Below, piece after piece: positions 8,153 through 17,353 of a stretch of DNA of 64,000 nucleotides. The stretch is taken from NCBI GenBank assembly GCA_031549925.1, contig JAVBPA010000004.1, positions 1 through 64,000 on the forward strand, read 5' to 3'. The notes below the pieces were generated by a model. The model was not told the origin of the DNA, searched no databases, and worked only from the letters and a program-made list of their open reading frames with translations. Origin of the DNA: JAVBPA01 sp031549925. Its GTDB lineage: Bacteria > Bacillota > Clostridia > Oscillospirales > CAG-272. Every line of letters begins with the position of its first letter. Within the stretch, counting starts at the first letter, position 1. A program made the translations under genes and the position numbers.

Positions 8153-9553
8153 ATGCCCGAATCATATCTGCCGACAATAGCCGCAATCTCTACTCCGCGC
8201 GGAGTCGGAGGAATAGCTGTAATACGTATATCAGGTTCGAAAGCTGTAGATATCGCCGATAAAATATTTTTGCCGAAAGAAAAAAAATATAACCGGCTGC
8301 TTTCCAAAGTGGAGTCAAACAAAGCAGTGTACGGAGATATACTTTCGGGCGGAAAAATAGTAGACGATGGAATTTCCGTTGTATTTCGTTCTCCGAAATC
8401 ATTTACGGGAGAAGATGTTGTGGAAATTTCGTGTCACGGAGGATTATTGCTTTCCGAAATGGTATTACATTCCGCATTGATATCCGGGTGCAAAGCGGCT
8501 GAAGCCGGAGAATTTACAAAACGGGCTTTCATCAACGGCAAAATCAGTTTAACTCAAGCAGAAGCGGTCGCGGGGCTTATCGATTCCCAATCGGAAGGAC
8601 AAATTAAACTGGCTTCTTCTCACGCAAGAGGAATTTTATCTAAAAGAATTAATAGTATTTTAGAAGAATTATATAAAATTTCTGCGGCGATTCAAGTTTC
8701 GATAGATTTTCCCGGAGAAGATCTTACGGAACTAAGCGAAAATGAAATATCTTTGTTTTTAGATGAGCAAATTAATTCGGTAAACCGGATTTTGTCGACA
8801 TCAAAAGCAGGACTTGCGGTAGCCCGCGGTATACCGTCTGTTATAGCGGGCGCTCCCAATACGGGTAAGTCATCACTTCTTAATTTTATGCTTGGACATG
8901 ATCGTGCAATAGTTTCTAATATTCCGGGAACTACGCGGGACACTATAGAAGAAACCGTTCCGGCAGGGAAGTTGCTGCTCAGACTGACAGATACAGCGGG
9001 ATTGCGTTACGCTGAGGATGAAATTGAAAATATGGGAATAGCACGGACAAAACAAAAACTGGAAGAAGCTGCGCTTGTTATATGTGTTTTTGACGTATCG
9101 AGAGAACCTAGCGGAGACGATATCGATTTTATAAATACTCTTGATAGAGAAAACAGTAAGAATTATATTTGTTTATTAAATAAATCCGATCTTGGAATAA
9201 ATGAAAACTCATATATATATTATAGCGAATTATTTGGAAACTGTATAAAATTTTCATGCAAAAACGGAGGGGGATATAACGAATTAATAAATGAAATAGA
9301 AAAATTATACGGTGTTTCTGATATTGATTTTGAAAGTGAAGCGGTTATCGCAAACGCAAGACAAAAAGCAGCTCTTGAGACCGGATATAAAGCGCTTTGC
9401 GAAACGCAAAAAGTATTTTTGGAAGGTTATCCTTCAGATATAGTATCGATAGAATTGGAAAATGCAATAAAAGCTTTATCAGAGCTTGACGGTTCGGCTG
9501 TTACGGAAAAAATTGTAACTGAAATTTTTAGCCGGTTCTGTGTGGGAAAATAA
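8153..9553 (+). CDS. mnmE: tRNA modification GTPase MnmE (TrmE)
   Basis: With MnmG, MnmE installs the carboxymethylaminomethyl-type group on U34 of tRNAs. The N-terminal formyl-THF-binding domain, a helical domain and an inserted G domain are all visible. The G domain shows GAPNTGKSS (G1), GTTRDT (G2), DTAG (G3) and NKSD (G4), and the protein ends in the family's CVGK. An upstream in-frame ATG at 8105 exists. I prefer the ATG at 8153, because the family begins with the conserved TIAAISTPRG segment and an AAGGA sits ten bases upstream of it. It leads a plus-strand run with cinA (35-bp gap) and the aroE-aroK fusion. Confidence 0.95.
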   Translation: MPESYLPTIAAISTPRGVGGIAVIRISGSKAVDIADKIFLPKEKKYNRLLSKVESNKAVYGDILSGGKIVDDGISVVFRSPKSFTGEDVVEISCHGGLLLSEMVLHSALISGCKAAEAGEFTKRAFINGKISLTQAEAVAGLIDSQSEGQIKLASSHARGILSKRINSILEELYKISAAIQVSIDFPGEDLTELSENEISLFLDEQINSVNRILSTSKAGLAVARGIPSVIAGAPNTGKSSLLNFMLGHDRAIVSNIPGTTRDTIEETVPAGKLLLRLTDTAGLRYAEDEIENMGIARTKQKLEEAALVICVFDVSREPSGDDIDFINTLDRENSKNYICLLNKSDLGINENSYIYYSELFGNCIKFSCKNGGGYNELINEIEKLYGVSDIDFESEAVIANARQKAALETGYKALCETQKVFLEGYPSDIVSIELENAIKALSELDGSAVTEKIVTEIFSRFCVGK

Positions 9554-9588
9554 TAAATAAATATTAATAATAAAAAGCTGGTGGATTT

Positions 9589-10866
9589 TTGAATAAAATA
9601 AATACAGCGGAGATCCTTTGCGTAGGAACAGAGATATTAATCGGGGACATTGTCAATACAAACGCAGCTTTTATATCGACAAGGCTTGCCGCACTCGGTA
9701 TAAATCAATATTATCAGGGAGTCGTTGGAGACAATCCGCAAAGGCTTTCAAATGCGGTGCAAGAATCGCTGAAACGCTGCGATTTACTAATTATGTCCGG
9801 CGGTTTGGGACCAACATATGATGATTTAACAAAAGAAACTGTAGCTTCGGTTATGGGAAGAAAACTTGTTCTTCATCAAAGATCACTCGACCGTATAAAA
9901 TCATTTTTTGAAAAACGCGCTGCCGTTATGTCCGACAATAATATAAAACAAGCTTATGTTCCTCTTGGTTCGATAGTTTTTGACAATGATAACGGTACAG
10001 CGCCGGCGGTTGCGATTGAAGATGAAATAAACGGTAAAACTATTATAATGCTTCCCGGACCTCCTTCGGAACTTATCCCGTTGTGGAATAATTCGGTTGA
10101 AGAATTTTTGCGGCAAAGAACAAGTGTTACGCTTGTATCGCGCAATATTAATTTAATCGGAATAGGAGAATCCGCGCTTGAAGATATGCTTTGCGAACTA
10201 ATGCGTAAAGCGGAAAATCCGACAGTCGCTCCGTATTGCGGAGACGGAGAAGTAAGACTGCGTATAACGGCTCGTTCCGCAGATAAAAATACGGCTCTTG
10301 CTATGTGCGATGATATGATAGAATATATAAAAACTACTCCGGCAGCAAAATATATATACGGAGTAGATACAAGTCTCGTACAGACATTAATCGATATTTT
10401 AAGAATCAATTCTATGAAAATAACGGCAGCGGAATCATGCACTGGAGGATTGCTTTCTTCAAGTATAACGGCTGTTCCCGGGTCTTCTGATGTTTTTGAA
10501 ACCGCGTTTGTGACATATGCTAACACAGCTAAAATAAAATTTTTAGGAGTATCGGAAGAAACATTAAGCAAAAACGGAGCAGTTTCGGCAGAAACCGCAA
10601 AAGAAATGGCAGTAGGAGCTTTAAAAGTTTCAAATGCGGATTTAGCTGCTGCAATAACAGGTATAGCCGGACCCGGAGGAGGTACTACAGAAAAGCCGGT
10701 CGGTACTGTATATATATCTGCTGCACTTAAAAGAAGCGATAGTAAATCTAGTATTAAGGTTATAAAAAAAGAATTTATAGGCAACAGAACGCGTATTCGG
10801 AATTTGTCTGTAACAGCGGCATTTGCGCTTTTGCTTGAAATATTAAGGGATAATGGTTTACATTAA
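9589..10866 (+). CDS. cinA: Competence/damage-inducible protein CinA (NMN deamidase)
   Basis: The 425-residue protein has an N-terminal MoCF-like domain (ILCVGTEILIGDI, MSGGLGPTYDD, LPGPPSEL) and a C-terminal CinA/PncC domain (AAESCTGGLLSS, AITGIAGPGGG). The latter in other bacteria deamidates nicotinamide mononucleotide in NAD recycling. The start is TTG with a GGTGG ribosome site a few bases upstream. Both domains look complete. It follows mnmE closely. Confidence 0.93.
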   Translation: MNKINTAEILCVGTEILIGDIVNTNAAFISTRLAALGINQYYQGVVGDNPQRLSNAVQESLKRCDLLIMSGGLGPTYDDLTKETVASVMGRKLVLHQRSLDRIKSFFEKRAAVMSDNNIKQAYVPLGSIVFDNDNGTAPAVAIEDEINGKTIIMLPGPPSELIPLWNNSVEEFLRQRTSVTLVSRNINLIGIGESALEDMLCELMRKAENPTVAPYCGDGEVRLRITARSADKNTALAMCDDMIEYIKTTPAAKYIYGVDTSLVQTLIDILRINSMKITAAESCTGGLLSSSITAVPGSSDVFETAFVTYANTAKIKFLGVSEETLSKNGAVSAETAKEMAVGALKVSNADLAAAITGIAGPGGGTTEKPVGTVYISAALKRSDSKSSIKVIKKEFIGNRTRIRNLSVTAAFALLLEILRDNGLH

Positions 10867-10962
10867 AAATCGTTATAATTTTAAAATTATAATATTTTTA
10901 ATAATATCTATGATCTATTTTTAATTACGCAATTTATAATATTTGTTTTTACAAAAAAATAT

Positions 10963-12243
10963 ATGATAAAACAACGTTTCGCACTTATAGGAAAATCCCT
11001 AAGTCATTCATGGTCTCCTTATATACACAAAAACTTGGGATTATGCGATGAATATGAGCTTATTGAAATTCCGGACAAAGAACAGTTTCGTAAATTTATA
11101 AAAACTTACAGTTTCGGCGGACTTAATATAACAATACCGTATAAAGAAGAAGCCACGCTGATATGCGACGAACTTTCATCTGAGGCAGCAGCTATAGGGG
11201 TAGTTAATACGATTATCAGAAGCAAAAACGAAGGACTGCTAGGTTTAAATACAGATGCTGCGGGATTTTTCGATTTATTAAATTACAGCGGATTATCTCC
11301 TTGCGGAAAGCATTGTCTGATATTAGGCAGAGGAGCTTCGTCAAAAACTGCTGGCTATGTTTTGCAAAAAATGGGAGCCGCATCTATTGAATTTGTTTCC
11401 CGCAAAGGTGAAATAAATTATCAAAACGCGGCTCGTTTATGTTCAAAAACCGAATTTATCGTCAACACAACCCCTGTCGGAATGTATCCTCAAAACGACG
11501 ATTCACCTGTAAATTTGTGCGATTTTCCCGCTTGTTCTTCTGTTGTAGATATAGTATATAATCCTGTTCGGACAGCTTTGCTTTGTCAGGCGGAAGAACT
11601 CCGGATTCCCTGCGCGGGAGGAGCTTATATGCTGGTATCGCAGGCAGCTCATTCAGCAAAGTATTTTTACGGAAAACCGGCGGATGATTTTTTTGCAGAT
11701 AAGATATACCGCGAACTTCTGCGGAAAATGAATAATATCGTTCTTATCGGAATGCCTGGCTGCGGAAAAACATTTACAGGGAAAAAATTAGCAAAAAACG
11801 AAAACCGCAAATTTATCGATACCGACGATATTACATCCGGTATATATTATGAAAAATATAAAGAATTAAAATCTCCTGCTGAAATAATTTTAGAATACGG
11901 AGAAGAATTTTTCCGCGGGATAGAATCACTCGCAATAAAAGAAGCGGCAAAAAATAATTCGTGTGTTATCGCTGCGGGCGGAGGAACGGTTCTTAAAAAA
12001 GAAAACACAGAAACACTTCGCCGAAGCGGGATAATAATATTTATTGATGTTCCGGTTTCGCAGCTTAAAACGGAAGACCGCCCCCTCTCATCCGGAGGAA
12101 TTGAAAAACTTAACTTGCTTTATGAAAAAAGACGCAGCATATATCTTTCGTCCGCCGATATCGTGTACAGAGTACAAAACGGAAGATATCCGGAAGAAGC
12201 AGAAATTTTAAATTTGTATAATAAATTTATTTTTGGTATATAA
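10963..12243 (+). CDS. Shikimate dehydrogenase-shikimate kinase fusion (AroE-AroK)
   Basis: A single 426-residue frame holds two consecutive shikimate-pathway enzymes. Residues about 1-258 are AroE: SHSWSPYIHK substrate site, catalytic Lys in NITIPYKE, Asp in NTDAAG, cofactor loop ILGRGASSKT and a C-terminal GGAYMLVSQA. Residues about 261-426 are AroK: P-loop GMPGCGKT (about 263-270), DTDD, the GEEFFRGIES segment, AAGGGTVL and the lid Arg in EDRPLS. The domains are joined by a short helical stretch around residue 255. Channelling from 3-dehydroshikimate to shikimate 3-phosphate is an inference. Neighbouring genes are not from the pathway. Confidence 0.93.
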   Translation: MIKQRFALIGKSLSHSWSPYIHKNLGLCDEYELIEIPDKEQFRKFIKTYSFGGLNITIPYKEEATLICDELSSEAAAIGVVNTIIRSKNEGLLGLNTDAAGFFDLLNYSGLSPCGKHCLILGRGASSKTAGYVLQKMGAASIEFVSRKGEINYQNAARLCSKTEFIVNTTPVGMYPQNDDSPVNLCDFPACSSVVDIVYNPVRTALLCQAEELRIPCAGGAYMLVSQAAHSAKYFYGKPADDFFADKIYRELLRKMNNIVLIGMPGCGKTFTGKKLAKNENRKFIDTDDITSGIYYEKYKELKSPAEIILEYGEEFFRGIESLAIKEAAKNNSCVIAAGGGTVLKKENTETLRRSGIIIFIDVPVSQLKTEDRPLSSGGIEKLNLLYEKRRSIYLSSADIVYRVQNGRYPEEAEILNLYNKFIFGI

Positions 12244-12323
12244 TTGCCTTTTACCTTGAGATAAACAAAATTTACTTAATATATAAAATTTTATAATTAA
12301 AAATATACGGAGGATTTTTTACA

Positions 12324-14069
12324 ATGACAATACCGAGACCGGAATACCCGCGTCCCCAGTTTATACGCGGAAAATGGCTTAATTTGAACGGAACATGGGA
12401 TTTTTACATAGATAATTCGAGAAGCGGGCGTGCCCGTAAATTATTTTCCGCAGATAGTCTTGGTTCTGAAATAATAGTTCCTTTCTGCCCGGAAAGCAAA
12501 CTTTCAGGTGTTGAACATACTGATTTTATGGAATGTGTATGGTATATGAAAACGATAGCACATCCGTTTTCGCCTGATGTGCTTCCCGGTGAACGGATTA
12601 TTTTACATATAGACGCTTGTGATTATGAAACTGAAATTTTTGTAAACGGTGTTTCCGCAGCACGCCATATCGGTGGATATACTCCTATTTCCGCTGATAT
12701 AACGAAATATCTAAAACCGGGTTCAAATAAAATCGCAGTTTGCGTAGAGGATTTTCTGCGTTCGGGAAGACAGCCCGCAGGAAAACAATGCCAGGCTTAT
12801 CATTCGGGAGGCTGCTCATATACGCGCACTACCGGAATATGGCAGACGGTTTGGCTGGAATCCGTTCCTGCTTCACGCATCGAAAATGTTAAATATACTC
12901 CGTCAATAGCCGATAAAACTTTAATCGTTGAAGGAGAATTTATTTCTTCGCATGGCTTAAAATTCACGGCAGAAGCGGATTATAACGGTGAAATAGTTTC
13001 AAAAGCTTCAGCTTATGTATACGGGGACAGAGCGAAACTTACACTTTGTATACCTGAAGATAAAATGTTTTTATGGGAACCGGGCAAACCGGAATTATAT
13101 AACCTGAAATTAAAACTTTCCGATACTTGTTCTGATATAGATAGTGCTGATTCATATTTCGCAATGAGAGATATTGCTTACGATGATGACGCTCACCGCT
13201 TCTATTTGAATGGAAAATCGGTATTTATGCGTTTAATACTTGATCAGGGTTTTTATCCGGACGGAATATATACAGCTCCGGACGAAAACGAATTAATCGC
13301 CGATATTACGCGTTCTATGGACATGGGTTTTAACGGAGCGAGATTGCATCAAAAAATATTCGAACCTCGTTTTTTGTACCATTGCGACAGGTTGGGATAC
13401 ATGGTTTGGGGAGAACACGCAAACTGGTGTTTAAACCTAGCTTTAAGTGAAGCATGGCAGCCTTTTGTAACCGAATGGCTGGAATCGCTGCGCCGCGATT
13501 TCAATCATCCTTCGATTATAGGATGGTGTCCGTTGAATGAAACACAGGGAGACCAAAATCCGCACCTTATCCGTGCGATATACAATATTACTAAAAATTA
13601 TGATATGACCCGCCCTGTTATCGATTGTTCAGGATGGACACATGTTGTGACAGATATGCTTGATGCTCACGATTATGATCAAGATCCGGTTGCTTTACGC
13701 GAACGTTATACAAAAATCGGAACAAACGATAATGAAGACAAGGATTCTGTTGTTACTTCATGGCAAAAAGCTCCTGCTCGCTTATCTTTTATATCCGAAT
13801 ACGGAGGAATATGGTGGCAGCCCGAAAATCCCGAAGGAGGCTGGGGGTATGGAAACCGACCCTCCTCGGAGGAAGAATTTATTGAGCGTTACCGCGGTTT
13901 AACATGGGCATTGCTTGATAATCCTAAGCTTTGCGGATTCTGTTATACTCAGCTTACCGATATTGAACAGGAAGTAAACGGTTTATATTTTTATAATCGT
14001 GTTCCTAAATTTAACCCTTCCGTAATATATGAAATAAATACAAAAAAAGCCGCTGCTGAAATTGATTAG
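12324..14069 (+). CDS. Glycoside hydrolase family 2 beta-glycosidase
   Basis: The 581 residues show GH2 order: a jelly-roll sugar-binding domain (from RPEYPRPQF to about 190), an immunoglobulin-like domain (about 190-285) and a TIM barrel. The catalytic acid/base is E406 in CPLNETQG and the nucleophile is E492 in FISEYGG. The protein ends soon after the barrel, so it is a short, cytoplasmic form without a signal peptide. The substrate could be a beta-galactoside, glucuronide, mannoside or other, and sequence alone does not decide. A GGAGG ribosome site precedes the ATG. A formate/nitrite-type channel follows after 21 bp. Confidence 0.85.
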   Translation: MTIPRPEYPRPQFIRGKWLNLNGTWDFYIDNSRSGRARKLFSADSLGSEIIVPFCPESKLSGVEHTDFMECVWYMKTIAHPFSPDVLPGERIILHIDACDYETEIFVNGVSAARHIGGYTPISADITKYLKPGSNKIAVCVEDFLRSGRQPAGKQCQAYHSGGCSYTRTTGIWQTVWLESVPASRIENVKYTPSIADKTLIVEGEFISSHGLKFTAEADYNGEIVSKASAYVYGDRAKLTLCIPEDKMFLWEPGKPELYNLKLKLSDTCSDIDSADSYFAMRDIAYDDDAHRFYLNGKSVFMRLILDQGFYPDGIYTAPDENELIADITRSMDMGFNGARLHQKIFEPRFLYHCDRLGYMVWGEHANWCLNLALSEAWQPFVTEWLESLRRDFNHPSIIGWCPLNETQGDQNPHLIRAIYNITKNYDMTRPVIDCSGWTHVVTDMLDAHDYDQDPVALRERYTKIGTNDNEDKDSVVTSWQKAPARLSFISEYGGIWWQPENPEGGWGYGNRPSSEEEFIERYRGLTWALLDNPKLCGFCYTQLTDIEQEVNGLYFYNRVPKFNPSVIYEINTKKAAAEID

Positions 14070-14090
14070 GCAACGGAGTAAATATTATAT

Positions 14091-14714
14091 ATGAAAAGTT
14101 ATTTGAAAACATTTTATTTGGCTGTACTTGCCGGATTTTGTATAGCTATCGGAGCAGTTTCATACTTGATAGTAACAGGTGTAGCCGGAGCGGTATTATT
14201 TTCTGTCGGTCTTATTATGATAGTTACCGCTTCACTAAATTTGTTTACGGGAAAAGTAGGTTATGCGATAGATAAACCGATTTTGTATATACTTGATTTA
14301 ATTATAATATGGATCGGTAATTTTGCGGGAACAGGACTTTCCGCTTTGCTTATAAGACTTGCATCTAACGAAAAAGCTGTAGAAGCGGCTAAATCTATAA
14401 GTGAAGCAAAGCTTTTAAGAGAACCGGCGGCTGTATTTTTTCTGGCAATATTTTGCGGTGCGCTAATGTTTTTAGCTGTAAACGGATATAAAACAATAAT
14501 TGATCCGGTGGGTAAATATGCTGCCGTAATATTCGGCGTGGCTGCGTTTATAGTTTGCGGATTTGAACACTGTATCGCTAATATGTTCTATTTTTCGCTG
14601 GCTGATGCTTGGAATATAAAAGCAATTTTATATATATTAATAGTAACGGCAGGCAATGCTTTAGGAAGCTTTTTATTTTCATTTGCAGCTCTAAAATTCA
14701 AATCCAATAATTAA
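14091..14714 (+). CDS. Formate/nitrite transporter (FNT) family channel
   Basis: The 207-residue membrane protein matches the FocA/NirC fold, a pentameric channel for small monovalent anions. Family segments are visible: VLAGFCIAIGA in helix 1, SVGLIMIVTASLNLFTGK, FLAIFCGALMFLAVN and GFEHCIANMFY, which carries the pore-lining His. It is shorter than typical members (about 260-280), with short termini. It follows the GH2 gene by 21 bp. In a fermenter, formate, acetate or hydrosulfide are plausible cargoes, but specificity is not determined. Confidence 0.85.
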   Translation: MKSYLKTFYLAVLAGFCIAIGAVSYLIVTGVAGAVLFSVGLIMIVTASLNLFTGKVGYAIDKPILYILDLIIIWIGNFAGTGLSALLIRLASNEKAVEAAKSISEAKLLREPAAVFFLAIFCGALMFLAVNGYKTIIDPVGKYAAVIFGVAAFIVCGFEHCIANMFYFSLADAWNIKAILYILIVTAGNALGSFLFSFAALKFKSNN

Positions 14715-14763
14715 TGGGATTATGTAAATTGTTAAAATATATTTTGTAAAAGTTCCAACAAAA

Positions 14764-14791
14764 AAAGGAAACGCCTTAAAACGTTTCCTTT
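14764..14791 (-). terminator. Intrinsic terminator for the Gfo/Idh/MocA gene
   Basis: A 10-bp perfect stem (14764-14773 with 14782-14791, 8-nt loop) is followed on the minus strand by seven Ts. It lies beyond the larger inverted repeat that follows the oxidoreductase stop codon. Confidence 0.75.
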
Positions 14792-14803
14792 CAAACGGAA
14801 AAC

Positions 14804-14946
14804 AAAGGTTACGAAGAACGGTCGCTTTTGAGAAAAGCTCCGCAAAACTTTAAATAATTTGTATATTAGATTATAGTAATTATGACACAAATAGCGTTTT
14901 TTGCGGAGCTTTTTTTCGCAAAAAAGCGACCGTAATTCCGTACCTT
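14804..14946. repeat. Long imperfect inverted repeat with ~47-bp core
   Basis: Arms at 14804-14848 and 14896-14946 are near-complementary over about 45 bases, sharing blocks such as ACGGTCGCTTTT and AAAAGCTCCGCAAAA. They enclose an AT-rich core. The right arm also contains its own small hairpin (GCTTTTTTT-CGC-AAAAAAGC). It sits between convergent genes, directly after the stop codon of the minus-strand oxidoreductase. It could be a miniature transposon-like element or a structured 3' UTR. No coding capacity is seen. Confidence 0.7.
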
Positions 14947-14948
14947 TT

Positions 14949-16016
14949 TTATTCCATGGAAATTTCACGGGAAGCGGCTGAACTGTCGTAAATTCCCTGC
15001 ATAAGTTTAGCTGTTACAATTACCGTGTCTATATGAGAGGGAAGTTTTTCTCCGGTTTCAATGCAACGGAGGAATGAAGCTATTTCATTATGAAACATGT
15101 CGCACATTTCGTATTCGGGTTTTTCCCTTGTTAACTGACCGTCATGGACTCCGAAAATTTCGAATTTTCCGCCGTATTGCAAACGAATTCCGGCTTTTGT
15201 TCCCAAAAAATCTATAAAGCTTTCACCAATTTCAAGGTTTTGCGCCCATGCGCCGTTTATTGAAACAGTAGGTCCGTTTGTACGCACAAAAGCCGAAACA
15301 AAATCATCTACATCGTAAATTCCGTTTAAATTTTTCGTATCTTCAGCCCACATTCCGCGGTAAACATAATTCGGAATATCAGTACCAAGTTTACAAAAAG
15401 CTTTACCCGATACAGTTAAAGGAGCGGGATCTCCTGTACAGTACATAACAATATCAAGATAATGAACACCCCAGTCGATGAGAACTCCGCCGCCGGCAAT
15501 TTCTTTTGTGGTAAAAGCTCCGCCTATTCCCGGAATCGAACGGTGAGCGCGGAAAGATACATATACATGGTATACTTCTCCGAGTTCTCCTGCGTCTATC
15601 CTTTTTTTGATTTCACGGACTGCCGTGTTGAAACGGTTGACAACCCCTATATTTAAAACTTTTCCGCTTCTGTGCTGAGCTTCCTGCATGAGCAAAGCTT
15701 CCGCGTAGGTGCGTGCGGCGGGTTTTTCGCATAAAACGTTTTTACCGGCGTCTAAAAAGTCGATAGATATCGGAGTATGCATTTTATTGGGAGTGCAAAC
15801 GGATACAGCGGTTATTTCCGGATCGTTTAATATATCGTGATAATCTATGACAGCTTTTCCGCAACCGTAGCGTTCAACTGCTGCCTGAGCTTTTTCGGGA
15901 ATAATATCGCAAAAATATTTTATTTCGCATTTATCGGATAATTTCATGTAATTGGGAATATGCGCGCCGTTGGCTATAGTACCGCAACCTATTACAGCAA
16001 CTTTAATTTTCTCCAT
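14949..16016 (-). CDS. Gfo/Idh/MocA family NAD(P)-dependent oxidoreductase
   Basis: A 355-residue two-domain protein. The N-terminal Rossmann fold (VAVIGCGTIANGAH) is followed by the family EKP motif (NVLCEKPAA) and a C-terminal alpha/beta substrate domain with the GGGVLIDWGVHYLD block. The latter carries the Asp/His pair usual in sugar and inositol dehydrogenases. The ATG at 16016 follows a good GAGAGGAAAAT ribosome site. The true substrate is unknown. It is probably transcribed alone or after asd (80-bp gap, same strand). Confidence 0.85.
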   Translation of the reverse strand: MEKIKVAVIGCGTIANGAHIPNYMKLSDKCEIKYFCDIIPEKAQAAVERYGCGKAVIDYHDILNDPEITAVSVCTPNKMHTPISIDFLDAGKNVLCEKPAARTYAEALLMQEAQHRSGKVLNIGVVNRFNTAVREIKKRIDAGELGEVYHVYVSFRAHRSIPGIGGAFTTKEIAGGGVLIDWGVHYLDIVMYCTGDPAPLTVSGKAFCKLGTDIPNYVYRGMWAEDTKNLNGIYDVDDFVSAFVRTNGPTVSINGAWAQNLEIGESFIDFLGTKAGIRLQYGGKFEIFGVHDGQLTREKPEYEMCDMFHNEIASFLRCIETGEKLPSHIDTVIVTAKLMQGIYDSSAASREISME

Positions 16017-16096
16017 GATATTTTCCTCTCGTATTTTATTGGTAAATCGGTAATTTACGCATATAAAAGATTTTTATTTTTATATTAATGTATTAT

Positions 16097-17182
16097 CTAT
16101 ATAAAACTGCGCGCTGCCAGCAATTCGGCTGTCAGAACAGAACCTCCTGCCGCACCTCTCAATGTGTTGTGTGAAAGACCCACAAATTTCCAATCAAATA
16201 TGGTATCTTCGCGCAATCTTCCCGCTGTTACACCCATTCCGCCATATATTTCCCGGTCCAGCTTTGTTTGAGGGCGGTTATCTTCTTCAAAATATGTGAT
16301 AAATTTTTTCGGTGCGGAGGGGAGCTCCAGTTTTTGCGGTTCACCGCTGAAATTATCCCAAGCCGATAAAATTTCTTCGCGTGTTATCTTTTTTTCAAAG
16401 GAAACATAAACAGCTGCCATGTGACCGTCTGTTACAGGTACGCGGATACACTGCGCGGATATTACAGGAAAATTTACGGAAATAATAGCTCCGTCTTTGA
16501 CAGAACCCCATATACGGAGCGGTTCGCGTTCGCTTTTCTCTTCTTCACCGCCGATATAAGGTATAACATTGTCTATCATTTCAGGCCAATCTCCGAAATT
16601 TTTGCCTGCTCCGGATATCGCCTGATAAGTTACGGCAACAATTTTAGTGGGATTGAAAGACAGGAGAGGTGTTATCTGCGGTACATAGCTTTGAATTGAG
16701 CAGTTCGGTTTTGTCACTATAAAACCGCGTTTTGTTCCGAGCCGCTTTTTTTGGAAATCAATAGCCTCAAGATGACCTGCGTTTATTTCCGGTATAATCA
16801 TTGGAACATCAGAAGTCCATCTGTTCACACTGTTATTGGAAACTACGGGAAGTTCTGCTTTGGCATAAGCATCTTCTAAAAATAAGATTTCTTCTTTTTT
16901 AGTTTCAATAGCGCAAAAAACAAAATCGCAATTAGCTTTAATACTTTCAATGTCATGAGCATCGAAAACGGGAATGTTTGCGTATTTTTCAGGCATTGGT
17001 TCGGAAAGTTTCCATCTTCCGTCGATAGCATTTATATAATTTTGACCTGCTGATCTTGCTGAAGCCGCAAGAACAGTTACATCAAAATACGGATGATTTT
17101 CGAGCAAAACGAGCAAACGCTGACCTACCATACCTGTCGCACCTACAACACCCGCTTTTATTTTTTTATCTAAATTAAACAT
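16097..17182 (-). CDS. asd: Aspartate-semialdehyde dehydrogenase, archaeal/fungal type
   Basis: Asd reduces aspartyl phosphate to aspartate semialdehyde, the branch point for lysine, threonine and methionine. The 361 residues fit the archaeal/fungal-like branch rather than the classical proteobacterial one: GATGMVGQR cofactor loop, catalytic C161 in TKPNCSIQ, and H254 in RVPVTDGHM as the acid/base. The NNSVNRW and SGAGKNF blocks support this. Some Clostridia use this type. No lysine riboswitch could be recognised in the 170-bp upstream gap. Confidence 0.92.
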   Translation of the reverse strand: MFNLDKKIKAGVVGATGMVGQRLLVLLENHPYFDVTVLAASARSAGQNYINAIDGRWKLSEPMPEKYANIPVFDAHDIESIKANCDFVFCAIETKKEEILFLEDAYAKAELPVVSNNSVNRWTSDVPMIIPEINAGHLEAIDFQKKRLGTKRGFIVTKPNCSIQSYVPQITPLLSFNPTKIVAVTYQAISGAGKNFGDWPEMIDNVIPYIGGEEEKSEREPLRIWGSVKDGAIISVNFPVISAQCIRVPVTDGHMAAVYVSFEKKITREEILSAWDNFSGEPQKLELPSAPKKFITYFEEDNRPQTKLDREIYGGMGVTAGRLREDTIFDWKFVGLSHNTLRGAAGGSVLTAELLAARSFI

Positions 17183-17353
17183 ATTAATATACCTTTCATT
17201 ATGACAGATTTCATTGTATATATCTAATTAAACCGCGTATATTTTAACATCGTGATTTAAATGAATAAAGATTATTCTAACATATATATGCTGTTGTGTC
17301 AATTGCTATCTGTTTTCGTTAATATATTATTAACAATTGTTCACTTTAAAATA

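Noticed and set aside
9954..10784. 276-codon open frame on the minus strand.
   Set aside because: It lies wholly inside cinA on the opposite strand, has no recognisable domain and no good ribosome site, and reads like a codon-bias shadow.
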